A stretch of 64,000 nt of DNA. Origin: Paenibacillus tyrphae (GTDB lineage Bacteria; Bacillota; Bacilli; Paenibacillales; NBRC-103111). The DNA is taken from the NCBI RefSeq assembly GCF_024158745.1, contig NZ_JAMZAW010000008.1, positions 124,001 through 188,000 of the forward strand, in the 5' to 3' direction. Under the pieces are notes generated by a model that was not told the origin of the DNA, did not search any database, and saw only the letters and a program-made list of their open reading frames with translations. This document shows positions 8,338-17,696 of the stretch, in pieces (positions within the stretch are counted from its first letter, which is position 1; every line of letters starts with the position of its first letter). Made by a program: the position numbers and the translations under genes.

Positions 8338-9537
8338 TTAAACGTTGAGCAGCAGCTCTTTGATTCCGTACGCGAACGTGCTTTCAAGCGGCTTTAAAGT
8401 AAAGCCCGCGCTTAACCGGAAGTCGGGATACCGCCGGATCCATTCTTTTAAGACGATCTCCGCTTCCATGCGGGCCAGCGGTGCTCCGAGACAAAAATGA
8501 ATGCCCCGGCCAAAGGCCATATGCGGATTCGGCTTGCGCGGCACCACGAACTGCTCCGCATCCTGAAACTGCTTTTCGTCGCGATTGGCCGCACCCATCC
8601 AGGCGATGACGTATTCCCCTGCGCGCAGCTTTTTCCCTCCCAAGACGACGTCCTCTTGCACGATACGGAATGAAGCTTGCACGGGGGAACGGAAACGCAG
8701 CACTTCTTCAATTGCGGCAGGCAGCAACTCGTCCGGCTGATTTTTGATTTGCCGGTACACCTCCGGGTATTCCATGAACGTGTAGATCGCATTGGTAATC
8801 AAATTGGTCGTGGTTTCGTTCCCGGCAACGAGCAGCAATATGCAAAATCCGACGATTTCCTCTTCCGTCAAGCTCTGTCCATCCACACTGGCCTGAAGCA
8901 GCACGGAAATGATGTCGTCCGTGGGCTCCTGTTTTTTCTGCTCGATGATTTCCTTGAAATAGGCATAAAGCTCTCCGACCACCTGTTGCTGCTTCCGGTG
9001 CTGCTCGTTTTTGGCTTCTTCGCTGTTGTTTGCCGGCCCCGCAACGGCCTGATCGGACCAATCTTTAAATTTCCGTTTGTCTTTCGCAGGAACTCCAAGC
9101 ATGGCGGCAATCACCAGAACCGGAAGAGGGTACGATAATTGCTCGACAAGATCGATTTCCCGTTTTCCTCCGACAGCATCCAGCAATTCGTTGGTAATTG
9201 CTTGAATCCGCGGCTCCCAATCCTTCATCGCTTTGGGGGTAAAAGCTTTATTGACAATGTCGCGCATCTGCGTATGCTTTGGCGGGTCGAGATTAAGGAG
9301 ACCGTTCTCGAAAAGTGACTTCCCGTCGCGAAAAACACGGGACGAAAAGACCTCCTTCCGATCCAAAACCGTCTTCACTTCCTCGTAGCCGAAAACATCC
9401 CACGTGTGGCGCTCCTCATCCCAATGGACGGGGGCCTCCTCTCTCATTTTGCGATACCATTTGAACGGGTTGAAACGCTCTTCCGGAGTGCTAAGCTCGC
9501 GGACTTGACCAAAATCGGTAATAGCGGACTTTTCCAT
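8338..9537 (-). CDS. Cytochrome P450 monooxygenase
   Basis: 399-residue soluble bacterial P450 of the CYP107/CYP109-like group. Seen are the oxygen-binding I-helix motif AGNETTT, the K-helix ExxR (EEVLRFR), and the haem-binding FGRGIHFCLG with the thiolate ligand Cys349. There is no fused reductase, so it needs an external ferredoxin or flavodoxin system, and none is encoded nearby. GGGAGG lies upstream of the ATG. It is divergent from a TetR-family gene, and a palindrome overlaps its -10 box, so repression by that regulator is likely. The substrate is unknown; related enzymes hydroxylate fatty acids, terpenoids or steroids. Confidence 0.93.
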   Translation of the reverse strand: MEKSAITDFGQVRELSTPEERFNPFKWYRKMREEAPVHWDEERHTWDVFGYEEVKTVLDRKEVFSSRVFRDGKSLFENGLLNLDPPKHTQMRDIVNKAFTPKAMKDWEPRIQAITNELLDAVGGKREIDLVEQLSYPLPVLVIAAMLGVPAKDKRKFKDWSDQAVAGPANNSEEAKNEQHRKQQQVVGELYAYFKEIIEQKKQEPTDDIISVLLQASVDGQSLTEEEIVGFCILLLVAGNETTTNLITNAIYTFMEYPEVYRQIKNQPDELLPAAIEEVLRFRSPVQASFRIVQEDVVLGGKKLRAGEYVIAWMGAANRDEKQFQDAEQFVVPRKPNPHMAFGRGIHFCLGAPLARMEAEIVLKEWIRRYPDFRLSAGFTLKPLESTFAYGIKELLLNV

Positions 9538-9579
9538 AAATAGGCCTCCCTAAAATGAACTTTGTGTTGATTAATGATC

Positions 9580-9598
9580 ACACTGTCTATTATAGTGT
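9580..9598. promoter_or_regulatory. Candidate TetR operator over the P450 -10 box
   Basis: ACACT (9580-9584) and AGTGT (9594-9598) form an imperfect 19-bp palindrome. On the minus strand it contains TATAAT (9594-9589), the likely -10 box of the P450 gene. Confidence 0.45.
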
Positions 9599-9712
9599 TA
9601 ACTGGAGACGATACCATGGACAGTCCGGCGGAAAATGTCTACTAAACAATCAAAAAACAACCTATATTTGACAACTTTTACACAACATATTGGAGCGAAA
9701 GGACTGACGGAA

Positions 9713-10321
9713 GTGACCGAGAATGCGAACGATCCCAGAATTGTCCGGACGATGCACATGCTGCGGGAGGCGCTGCTTGAGCTGATGGAGGAGCATGGTT
9801 TCGAACGAATCACAGTGAAGGATATCACGTCAAAAGCGGGCCTGAACCGGGGCACCTTTTATTTGCATTTTGCCGATAAATTCGATCTTCTGGAGCGAAT
9901 CACCGAAGATATGATGCAGGGGCTTCGAAAGATCGCCCAAACGTTCGATCCGCTGGATTTGGTCATGCACGAGTCCCGGGATACCCCCTTTCCGTTCACG
10001 GTCCGGCTCTTCGAATATTTCGGTAAGCATGCCCGCTTTTTCAGCGTGATGCTGGGACCGAAGGGGGACCCGGCCTTTTCCGTGAAGTTCAAGGAGTTCA
10101 TGCAAGTACATTTAATGGACAAGTTCAACGAGTTCCACTACAGCGATGACCGCATGCCGGTTCCGTGGGATTATTTGATGGCTTATTTAATCTCCGCGCA
10201 TCTGGGCATCGTTCAATATTGGCTTGAACAAGGACGCGATTATACGCCGTGGGACATCGCCTTGATGTTCACGCGCATGACCCAACTGAGCCCCATTCAA
10301 TCTGCAGGCTTGAAAAAGTAG
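9713..10321 (+). CDS. TetR-family regulator beside the P450 gene
   Basis: 202-residue TetR-type regulator counted from a GTG at 9713, with AAAGGA nine bases upstream. An in-frame extension up to 9635 lacks a ribosome site. The DNA-binding part is ERITVKDITSKAGLNRGTFYLHFADK, about residues 30-55. The C-terminal half has the TetR_C_7-type pattern ending in SAHLGIVQYWLEQG and ALMFTRM. It is transcribed away from the P450 gene, with the palindrome at 9580-9598 between them. It probably senses a P450 substrate or related compound. Confidence 0.85.
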   Translation: MTENANDPRIVRTMHMLREALLELMEEHGFERITVKDITSKAGLNRGTFYLHFADKFDLLERITEDMMQGLRKIAQTFDPLDLVMHESRDTPFPFTVRLFEYFGKHARFFSVMLGPKGDPAFSVKFKEFMQVHLMDKFNEFHYSDDRMPVPWDYLMAYLISAHLGIVQYWLEQGRDYTPWDIALMFTRMTQLSPIQSAGLKK

Positions 10322-10336
10322 CCCGGCAAGAGATAG

Positions 10337-10363
10337 AAAAAGACAGCCCGTTGCAGGCTGTCT
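10337..10363 (-). terminator. Terminator after fumC
   Basis: AGACAGCC (10341-10348) pairs with GGCTGTCT (10356-10363) around a 7-base loop, with AAAA on the left giving a U tract on the minus strand. It may also stop the converging TetR transcript. Confidence 0.75.
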
Positions 10364-10372
10364 CTTTACCGT

Positions 10373-11761
10373 CTATTCTTTCGGATGAATCATATCCTCC
10401 GGACGCACGATCGATACGAATTGCTCCTCCGTCAAATAGCCGCTCCGGATCGCCGCTTCCTTGAGCGTTAATCCTTCCTTATGCGCCGATTTGGCGATGG
10501 CCGCCGCTTTCTCGTAGCCGATATGCGGGTTCAGTGCCGTAACCAGCATCAGCGATTCGTCCAGGTACCGCTGAATGACCTCGCGGTTCGGCTCGATGCC
10601 GACGGCGCAATGCTCGTTGAACGAATCCATCGCGTCCGCCAGCAGACGAACGGACTGCAAGTAGTTGTGAATAATGACCGGCTTGAACACGTTCAATTCA
10701 AAATTCCCCTGGCTGGCGGCAAAGCCGATCACCGCATCGTTGCCCATCACCTGGCAGGCGACCATCGTCATCGCTTCGCTCTGGGTCGGATTCACCTTGC
10801 CCGGCATAATCGAGCTGCCCGGCTCGTTCTCCGGGATGCGCAGCTCGCCGATGCCGCAGCGCGGGCCGCTTGCCAGCCAACGGACATCGTTGGCGATCTT
10901 CATCAGATCGGCGGCAAGCGCTTTGATCGCGCCGTGGCTGTATACGATTTGATCGTGGCTGGTCAGCCCGTGAAATTTGTTCTCGGCCGAGACGAAGGTT
11001 TCTCCCGTGTAGCGGGAAATTTCCTCGGCCACCGTCTCGCCGAATTTCGGATGGGCGTTCAAGCCCGTTCCGACGGCCGTGCCGCCGATCGCCAGCTCCC
11101 GCATCGGCTCCAAGCTTTCGCGGATCATCCGCTCCGTCTTCTCGAGCATCGCCCACCAGCCGCTGATTTCCTGCCCGAGCGTCAGCGGCGTCGCATCCTG
11201 CAGATGCGTACGTCCGATTTTGACGATATCCTCAAATTCCTTGGCTTTATTCCCCAGCGTTTCCTTGAGCCGCTGCAGAGCGGGGAGCAACTGCTGCCGC
11301 ACCGCCAGCACGCCGGCGATATGCATCGCGGTCGGGAACGTATCGTTCGAGCTTTGCGAGCGGTTCACGTCGTCGTTCGGGTGAATCCGCAGCCCGCTTC
11401 CTTTCGCTTCGAGCAGCTGTGACGCCCTTCTGGCGATGACTTCGTTTGCATTCATGTTGGACTGCGTGCCGCTGCCAGTCTGCCATACGACAAGCGGAAA
11501 ATGGTCGTCCCATTGTCCGCCGCTAACTTCATCGGCCGCTTGGGCGATCGCTTCCGCCTTTTCCGGCTCCAGCTTGCCCAGCTTCAGGTTGGCTGCCGCA
11601 GCCCCCTTCTTCAGCAGCGCAAACGCCCGGACAATTTCCAGCGGCATCCGCTCCGTGCCGATCTTGAAATTCTCCTTGCTGCGCTGGGTTTGAGCGCCCC
11701 ATAATTTGTCCGCAGGCACTTGAATTTCGCCCATCGTGTCTCTTTCGGTTCGGAATTCCAT
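10373..11761 (-). CDS. fumC: Class II fumarate hydratase
   Basis: 462-residue fumarase C, interconverting fumarate and malate in the TCA cycle without an iron-sulfur cluster. Visible are [12 protein letters not shown] (substrate site), [28 protein letters not shown] with the catalytic histidine, and the superfamily signature [11 protein letters not shown] with the catalytic serine loop. The length is normal for the family. The start at 11761 is taken because AAGGAGGG lies eight bases before the ATG. It is flanked by converging and diverging genes and appears monocistronic. Confidence 0.97.
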   Translation of the reverse strand: MEFRTERDTMGEIQVPADKLWGAQTQRSKENFKIGTERMPLEIVRAFALLKKGAAAANLKLGKLEPEKAEAIAQAADEVSGGQWDDHFPLVVWQTGSGTQSNMNANEVIARRASQLLEAKGSGLRIHPNDDVNRSQSSNDTFPTAMHIAGVLAVRQQLLPALQRLKETLGNKAKEFEDIVKIGRTHLQDATPLTLGQEISGWWAMLEKTERMIRESLEPMRELAIGGTAVGTGLNAHPKFGETVAEEISRYTGETFVSAENKFHGLTSHDQIVYSHGAIKALAADLMKIANDVRWLASGPRCGIGELRIPENEPGSSIMPGKVNPTQSEAMTMVACQVMGNDAVIGFAASQGNFELNVFKPVIIHNYLQSVRLLADAMDSFNEHCAVGIEPNREVIQRYLDESLMLVTALNPHIGYEKAAAIAKSAHKEGLTLKEAAIRSGYLTEEQFVSIVRPEDMIHPKE

Positions 11762-11909
11762 CGTTAGCACCCTCCTTAACATAAGTACATCTCAGTTAAG
11801 ATTACCCATCTTGGAAAAAATTAAAAAGCCTTGGGCGCCGCCGGATCGACCGGCCGCTTCCGCCTATCGGACCGCAACCGTAGAAAAGGATTGATTTTTG
11901 TGCGGCCTT

Positions 11910-11947
11910 TTGATTAAATCAACTTAACATACATAATAGTATACTAT
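11910..11947. promoter_or_regulatory. Two palindromes upstream of the OYE gene
   Basis: TTGATTAAATCAA (11910-11922) and ATAGTATACTAT (11936-11947) are near-perfect and perfect palindromes, 28 bp before the start of the flavin oxidoreductase gene. The second contains a TATACT -10-like box. They are plausible operators of a MarR-, HxlR- or TetR-type redox regulator. No such regulator gene adjoins. Confidence 0.4.
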
Positions 11948-11975
11948 ATTTCCAAAGAAAGGTCGAATCCGTCTT

Positions 11976-13100
11976 ATGAATCCACTTTATGCCCCTTTGT
12001 TCGAACCGCTCACCCTGCGGAGCGGTATCACGCTTGACAACCGGATCGTCGTCGCACCGATGACTCACTATTCGTCCCGTCCGGACGGAACGTTGACCGA
12101 CGAGGAGCTGGATTTTATAGCCCGGCGCTCCAGAGGCGCCGGCATGGTCATTACGGCATGCGCCTACATCGCCCCGGGAGGACAAGACGTTGCCGGGGAA
12201 CCAGCTGCTGACCGCGACGATATGATACCGGAGCTGACTCGCTGGGCCCGAGTCATTCAAGCGCAAGGAACGAAAGCCGTCCTGCAGCTTCATCATAGCG
12301 GACGCAACGCAGACCCCGAACTCGTGCCGAACGGCGACGTCGTCGGCCCGAGCGCGATTAAAGATGAAGCCGGAGGGTTCGTTCTCCCCCGGGCGCTGGC
12401 GTCGCATGAGATCGAGGAGCTGATCCGGCAGTTCGGGGAAGCCTCGCGCCGCGCCATTATCGCCGGATTCGACGGAATCGAGATCCACGGCGCTTTCGGC
12501 TTGCTGCTCCAGCAGTTTTATTCTCCGCACGGCAACCGCCGCAGCGACCGTTGGGGCGGAAGCGTCGAGAAGCGACTGGCCTTTCCACTTGCGGTTATCG
12601 ACGAGATAAAGAAAGCCATCGCCCGACACGCCGACAGCCCGTTTATCGTCGGATACCGCTTCACCCCCGAAGAAGCGACAACGCCAGGGCTTACGATGGC
12701 CGATGCGCTGCATTTGGCCGATGTGCTGGCGAAGCAAGAGCTTGATTACATTCACGTGCTGACGAACGATTACCGCTCCCGGCCCCGCCGCGAAGCTGAC
12801 GTTACCCGCACCCGCCTTGAGTCGATCAAGGAAGCGGTCGGGAGCCGTACGCCGGTTATCGGCGGGGGTTCGATCTACACAGCCGACGAAGCGCTGGAAG
12901 CATACGAAACCGGCATCGATCTCATTTCGCTCGCCCGCGGGCTGGTGATCAATCCCGACTGGATCGAGAAGGTCAAGCAAGGACGCGAGGCGGACATCGA
13001 AACGACGCTCCGGGCCGACGCCCAGCGGCGTCTCGTTATCCCGGACCCGCTATGGCGGATGATTTGGGGCGATTCGGGATGGTTCCCGGGCACCTCTTAA
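11976..13100 (+). CDS. Old yellow enzyme-family NADH:flavin oxidoreductase (YqiG-like)
   Basis: 374-residue FMN-dependent ene-reductase-type TIM barrel, expected to reduce activated C=C bonds such as those of enals or quinones. The N-terminus FEPLTLRSGITLDNRIVVAPMTHYSS is typical. The segment FDGIEIHGAFGLLLQQFYSP followed by NRRSDRWGG is the family signature, and GGGSIYTADEALE and ISLARGLVINPDW bind FMN phosphate. It is closest in pattern to B. subtilis YqiG. Two palindromes precede it, suggesting inducible expression by electrophiles. The next gene starts 128 bp downstream. Confidence 0.9.
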   Translation: MNPLYAPLFEPLTLRSGITLDNRIVVAPMTHYSSRPDGTLTDEELDFIARRSRGAGMVITACAYIAPGGQDVAGEPAADRDDMIPELTRWARVIQAQGTKAVLQLHHSGRNADPELVPNGDVVGPSAIKDEAGGFVLPRALASHEIEELIRQFGEASRRAIIAGFDGIEIHGAFGLLLQQFYSPHGNRRSDRWGGSVEKRLAFPLAVIDEIKKAIARHADSPFIVGYRFTPEEATTPGLTMADALHLADVLAKQELDYIHVLTNDYRSRPRREADVTRTRLESIKEAVGSRTPVIGGGSIYTADEALEAYETGIDLISLARGLVINPDWIEKVKQGREADIETTLRADAQRRLVIPDPLWRMIWGDSGWFPGTS

Positions 13101-13228
13101 AGATTTCGCTCCATGAGCGGCTAATCCGATGATGAAAATCCCTTATTTGGTATATTCCACCTCTTTCGTGCACACACTAACCCTGCATTTCTCTAAAATA
13201 ACGATTCGAATCGGAAGAGGTCTTTCTT

Positions 13229-14659
13229 ATGTCAACGAAATGGGCTTGGTTTATGTTCGGCTCGTTTGTCGGATCGCTTGCGGCCGTCGTTCTCTCCGGC
13301 ATGCTCGCCCTTTTGTGCTCAAGAGGCATCATCAAGTGGATCGTCGGGCGCTTTACGAAACGGCTAATGTCCAACCCTTACGAATCCAACATCTGGGAAA
13401 TGGTAACGGCGATGACCCGGATCAATCCCATTACCGTCGTAGAGAACAGCCTTCGCGCCGCTTCCGGCGCCGTGATCGAACGTCCGTTCGGAAGTCCGCG
13501 CAAATTTCTTCATTTCGAGGGACTCGTGTTCTCTCCCGCGCAATTGTCTACGCTTCCTACGGAACAGGACGTCGAGATCGACACGACAACCGTCATTGGG
13601 CCCAAAGCGCAAAAGCCGCTGGTGCTTCGCATTCCCATACTCGCTGCCGGGATGGGCTATGGCGTAGGCTTAAGCGAAAAAGTAAAAATCGCCATCGCCA
13701 AAGGAACGGCCAAAGCCGGGACAAGCACAAATACCGGCGAAGGAGGATTTTTGCCGGAGGAACGGCAGAATGCCAAACACTTGATTATTCAATACAACTC
13801 GGGCCATTGGTCCAAATCGCCCGAAATTTTAAAGCAAGCCGATGCGATTGAAATCCGCTTCGGTCAAGGAGCGCTGGCGGGAACGGCAAGTGTCCTGCAA
13901 GGCGTCGATCTGGAAGGAAGAGCCAGCGAGATCATGCAGGTGCAGAACGAGGAAATCACCGTCATTCCGAGCCGCCATAAAGATATTTCAAGCCCGCAGG
14001 ATCTCAAGCAAGTGGTTGAGCGGCTTCGGCAGCTGACCGGAGGTGTGCCGATCGGCGTAAAAATATGCGCCAGCGCCGTTCTGGAGCACGATCTGGAAAT
14101 TGCCATTCAAGCCGGCGTCGACTTTATCAGCCTCGACGGAGGCCAAGCGGGGACGAAAGGCGGCGCGCCGATTCTGGAAGACGATTTCGGGCTGCCGACG
14201 ATTTACGCCTTGTCGCGCGCGGTCCGCTATCTTCGCCAACGGGGCGTAAAGGACTCGATCAGCCTTCTGACCGGAGGCGCGTATTCGCAGCCTGGCGAAT
14301 GCCTTAAAGCCATTGCTTTGGGAGCCGATGGAGTGTATATGGGCACCTCTTTGTTATGGGCCATGACGCACGATCAAGTGATGAAAACCGTGCCTTGGGA
14401 ACCTCCTACGCAGCTTACTTACTACACCGGAATGATGCAGGAAAAGTTTAACGAAGAAGAGGCAGCCATTTATTTGGAAAACTTTTTAAACTCTTGCACG
14501 GATGAGATGAAGCTGGCGATCAGCGCGCTCGGCAAACGCGCTTTGCGGGAGGTCAATGCCGACGATATGGTGGCCCTCGATGCATGGACCAGTCATGTGA
14601 CCAAAGTAAAATTGGCCTATGAACCGTGGGAGAAGCCGGGAACGAATCCGCATGGATGA
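13229..14659 (+). CDS. Membrane-anchored FMN-binding glutamate synthase-like protein (YerD-like)
   Basis: 476 residues. A single N-terminal hydrophobic segment (about residues 6-30) is followed by a glutamate synthase FMN-barrel domain. ILAAGMGYGVGLSEKVKIAIAKGTAKAGTSTN corresponds to the GltB N-terminal FMN region, DFISLDGGQAGTKGGAP is the classic FMN/2-oxoglutarate site, and LTGGAYSQPGECLKAIALGADGVYMGT follows. There is no amidotransferase domain and no gltD partner nearby. The true substrate is therefore uncertain, and it need not make glutamate. It is similar to B. subtilis YerD. The next gene begins 25 bp after its stop, so the two are probably co-transcribed. Confidence 0.87.
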   Translation: MSTKWAWFMFGSFVGSLAAVVLSGMLALLCSRGIIKWIVGRFTKRLMSNPYESNIWEMVTAMTRINPITVVENSLRAASGAVIERPFGSPRKFLHFEGLVFSPAQLSTLPTEQDVEIDTTTVIGPKAQKPLVLRIPILAAGMGYGVGLSEKVKIAIAKGTAKAGTSTNTGEGGFLPEERQNAKHLIIQYNSGHWSKSPEILKQADAIEIRFGQGALAGTASVLQGVDLEGRASEIMQVQNEEITVIPSRHKDISSPQDLKQVVERLRQLTGGVPIGVKICASAVLEHDLEIAIQAGVDFISLDGGQAGTKGGAPILEDDFGLPTIYALSRAVRYLRQRGVKDSISLLTGGAYSQPGECLKAIALGADGVYMGTSLLWAMTHDQVMKTVPWEPPTQLTYYTGMMQEKFNEEEAAIYLENFLNSCTDEMKLAISALGKRALREVNADDMVALDAWTSHVTKVKLAYEPWEKPGTNPHG

Positions 14660-14684
14660 CGAGTTGCAGAAAGGGAGGAGCGAG

Positions 14685-15404
14685 TTGAATACGCCGATGC
14701 CCGCTTTCCGATGGACGATGAAGCAGACTTGGGAGCATTTCCTGTTCGCTCACTGGCCCGTTCCGGTCGATGCGATCCGTTCCTTCGTGCCTGAGGCGCT
14801 GGATATCGATACTTGGGATGGACAGGCGTGGATCGGCATCCTTCCCTTCCGCATCGGCGGAATACGATTGAAATACATGCCTTCTCTGCCCTGGATGCGC
14901 TCGTTTCCGGAGATTAACGTCCGGACGTATATCCGTTCGGGCGGGGAATCCGCCATCATTTTTTTGTCCATGGACGCGTCCCATCCCCTGCTCGTTCCTA
15001 TCGCCAAGCAGTGGTACCGGCTTCCGTATCATCAAGCGAAGATGCGCTTACGCGCGGACGGCCTAGGCATTGCAGTTCAAAGCCGGCGGCCCCCGGCCTC
15101 CCGATCGGAAGAAGTCTTCAGTGCCACGTACCGCCCTGTCTCCGCCCCGTTCGCCGCCCGGCAAGGAACGATCGAGCACTGGCTGATGGAGCGTTATATC
15201 TACTATTGCCGATGCGCCCGCAGCGGCGGATTGTACCGGGGAGAGGTGTATCACGAACCTTGGAGGCTGCAAACGGCTGAAGCCGACATCGTCTGCAACA
15301 CGTTGATGCGCGGATTCGGATTGGAGCTGGGGACCCCTGCCCTGCTCCACTATTCCCGGGGAACCCGCGCCCTTATCGGACCATGCCTCAAGGCGCAGAA
15401 ATAA
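14685..15404 (+). CDS. DUF2071 protein (YqjF-like)
   Basis: 239-residue protein of the YqjF/DUF2071 family, function unknown. Family pattern: W.MKQTWEHFLFAHWPVP near the N-terminus, then WDGQAWIGILPFRIGGIR, FPEINVRTYI and a C-terminal ACDD-like barrel (acetoacetate decarboxylase fold). The start is a TTG at 14685, six bases after GGAGG. It gives the usual family length and removes an otherwise long overlap with the upstream YerD-like gene. An ATG at 14652 overlapping the previous stop is the alternative. A terminator follows directly. Confidence 0.82.
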   Translation: MNTPMPAFRWTMKQTWEHFLFAHWPVPVDAIRSFVPEALDIDTWDGQAWIGILPFRIGGIRLKYMPSLPWMRSFPEINVRTYIRSGGESAIIFLSMDASHPLLVPIAKQWYRLPYHQAKMRLRADGLGIAVQSRRPPASRSEEVFSATYRPVSAPFAARQGTIEHWLMERYIYYCRCARSGGLYRGEVYHEPWRLQTAEADIVCNTLMRGFGLELGTPALLHYSRGTRALIGPCLKAQK

Positions 15405-15435
15405 ACGGCCGAGGAGTGCCGTCGTTTTATATTAC

Positions 15436-15469
15436 AAGCCGTGATCTGCTGTTACGGCTTTTTCTTTTT
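15436..15469 (+). terminator. Terminator after the YqjF-like gene
   Basis: AAGCCGT (15436-15442) pairs with ACGGCTT (15454-15460), followed by TTTCTTTTT. It overlaps the last codons of the converging germination permease gene. Confidence 0.75.
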
Positions 15470-16552
15470 GCGAAAAGTATCGACGGCAAGCAGCACCAGC
15501 GGAAAGATCAGCCCGGCCGTCGGACCGTACATCGACCACGTCCGCTCATCCCATTGCAGTTGATATGCGGAATTTGGATAGCAAATCAGAGACAAAACCA
15601 ACATGATCAGCCCCAGAGGCAGCGCAAGCACACGCTCAGAGCGCACGTTAAACAATTGCGCGGTCCCCTTCAGCATGGTGTAGAAGTAGATGGCCGTCTT
15701 GTAATAAAGCCCGATGATCCAAAATGTGGCTACGATGACTTCGATTCGCGTAACGAAATTACCAATATTAATCCGTTTGGCAAGCGCATAGCTGGGATAA
15801 AATTGCCGGGCTGTCGGTCCCGCCCCCAACACGCCGACGGATACCGCCGTAATGATCAATAACAGCACGCCTCCGAGCAGGTTTCCTATCAGCAGCGCCT
15901 TCGCAGCTTTTGTCCCTCCCCGTACGGAAGAGGGGTAAATCATTAAAAAAAAGACAACAGGAGCCGACGTGTAGCTGATATACGATAAGACAGCCTTGAT
16001 GAACGGCTTGATTTCGACATCGATGACGGGCAGGAAATGCTCGATTTGTATTTTGGGAGAGACGAATACGATCAAAACGCAAAACAGCACGATAACGACC
16101 GGAAACAACACCTCCACAGCACGAGCCAGTGTATTCAATCCGAGCAAAAGACCCATGACGACGATGCCGGTAAACATGATATTAATCGTGTACTCCGGCG
16201 TTTCGGGCATGATTTGTGTCGTGATAAAATTGCCCATGTAATAAACCAACGTTGTCGCTCCGCCAAGATAAGAAGTTAAAATCCAATAGAGCGAAAAGGC
16301 TGTACCCAGCCATTTTCCAAGCAGCCGGTTGCTGATTTCGACAAAGGTCATGTCGGGGTAGCGGCGGGCCAAGTTCAAGAACAGCAGAATAATCGGAATT
16401 CCCGTCGCCATACCGGCTATGATGGAAATCCATGCTCCTTGTTTCGTATATGCGGCGGTACCTGACGGAAGGAACAAGATGGAGCTGCCGATCGAGAAAA
16501 GAATGACCATCATCAGAAATTGCCTGACGGTTATTTTTTTATCGTTGTCCAC
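15452..16552 (-). CDS. Spore germination permease, GerAB/B-subunit type (second copy)
   Basis: 366-residue, ten-helix inner-membrane protein of the GerAB (spore permease, APC superfamily) family. It is the probable germinant-binding subunit of a Ger receptor. Marks are ITVRQFLMMVILFSIGSSILFLPS at the start, YPDMTFVEISNRLLGKWLG in the loop after helix 2, and RIEVIVATFWIIGLYYK. It is the last gene of the operon, begins with a GTG behind a GGGGGAG site, and lies 23 bp after another GerAB paralogue. The two differ enough to suggest different ligands or a heteromeric receptor. Confidence 0.92.
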   Translation of the reverse strand: MDNDKKITVRQFLMMVILFSIGSSILFLPSGTAAYTKQGAWISIIAGMATGIPIILLFLNLARRYPDMTFVEISNRLLGKWLGTAFSLYWILTSYLGGATTLVYYMGNFITTQIMPETPEYTINIMFTGIVVMGLLLGLNTLARAVEVLFPVVIVLFCVLIVFVSPKIQIEHFLPVIDVEIKPFIKAVLSYISYTSAPVVFFLMIYPSSVRGGTKAAKALLIGNLLGGVLLLIITAVSVGVLGAGPTARQFYPSYALAKRINIGNFVTRIEVIVATFWIIGLYYKTAIYFYTMLKGTAQLFNVRSERVLALPLGLIMLVLSLICYPNSAYQLQWDERTWSMYGPTAGLIFPLVLLAVDTFRKKKKP

Positions 16553-16575
16553 CAGACTCCCCCCCTCTTATCGAA

Positions 16576-17673
16576 TTAGCGTGATCGGATTCTTTTTCTG
16601 ACGGCCCCTGTCCCCAACAGAAGCAAGGGAATAAGTAAACCGGAGGTTGCAACATACACAGGCCATATCTTCCCATCCCACTCGTGCCTGAAAGCGGCGC
16701 TGGAATATAAAATGCGGGAGAGCGCAAGGGAAATCACCCCCAAGGGCAGCACAAGAGCGCGATAGTCTTGTATTTTAAACAATTGCGCCAAGCCTCTCAT
16801 CCCTGCGTAAAAATAAACGATCAGCTTGAAATACAGCGCGATAAGCCATAATGTCGCCATAAGCACTTCGATCCGCGTGAAAAAATTGGCGATATTGATT
16901 TTCTTGGCCAGTGTATAGCTGGGATAAGCTTGACGGGCCGTCCCCTCCGCTCCTAGCACGGCGATACATGCTACGGTAATAACCAGCAAAAACAGTCCTC
17001 CGAGAAGGGTACCGAGCAAAAAAGCTTTCGAGGCTTTCTTTCCTTCCCTCACGCAAGAAGGATACATCATCAAGAAGAAGACGGTGGGAAAGGTCGAGAA
17101 CCCCAAATACGCTATGTTGGACTTGATGAACGGTTTGAATTCCACTTCGAGTACAGGCAGTAAATTATCCGTATTCATATTGGGCGACACGGTTAAGATC
17201 ATGATGACAAACAGCACCATAGTTAGGGGGAACATCGCTTCCGCAGCACGGGCTATCGTTCTCAATCCCATCCGCAAACCGATGACTGCCGATAGTACAT
17301 AAAGCGTATTGGCTGCATATACCGGGGTATCGGGCATGATCTGCCTGCTTACGAACGTTCCTGCGAAGTCGACCAACGATACGGCTCCGACGACAAACGT
17401 ATTGATGATCAAAAAGATGGAGACCACCGTTCCAAGCCATCTGCCGAGCAATTTTTGGCTCAATTCCACCATGCTTAGATCGGGATAACGATCCGCAACG
17501 GCGATATACAGATACACGAGGAGAAGGCTTAGTCCGGTTCCGGTGACGATGGAGATCCATGCGTCTTGTTTGGCGGTTGCCGCGGTAACTGAAGGCACGA
17601 ACAAGACGGAGCTTCCAATCGTAAAAAAAATGACAAGCAGCAGAAATTGTCTAGCATTGATCCGATCATTCAT
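16576..17673 (-). CDS. Spore germination permease, GerAB/B-subunit type (first copy)
   Basis: 365-residue, ten-helix GerAB-family permease. It shares the N-terminal layout (INARQFLLLVIFFTIGSSVLFVPS), the YPDLSMVELSQKLLGRWLG loop and the RIEVLMATLWLIALYFK segment with the next gene, so the two are tandem paralogues. It follows the small D-type gene by 23 bp and precedes the second copy by 23 bp. In the spore inner membrane it should assemble with the A and C proteins encoded upstream. The ligand is unknown. Confidence 0.92.
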   Translation of the reverse strand: MNDRINARQFLLLVIFFTIGSSVLFVPSVTAATAKQDAWISIVTGTGLSLLLVYLYIAVADRYPDLSMVELSQKLLGRWLGTVVSIFLIINTFVVGAVSLVDFAGTFVSRQIMPDTPVYAANTLYVLSAVIGLRMGLRTIARAAEAMFPLTMVLFVIMILTVSPNMNTDNLLPVLEVEFKPFIKSNIAYLGFSTFPTVFFLMMYPSCVREGKKASKAFLLGTLLGGLFLLVITVACIAVLGAEGTARQAYPSYTLAKKINIANFFTRIEVLMATLWLIALYFKLIVYFYAGMRGLAQLFKIQDYRALVLPLGVISLALSRILYSSAAFRHEWDGKIWPVYVATSGLLIPLLLLGTGAVRKRIRSR

Positions 17674-17696
17674 GCCTGGTCACCTGCCTGCTAATC

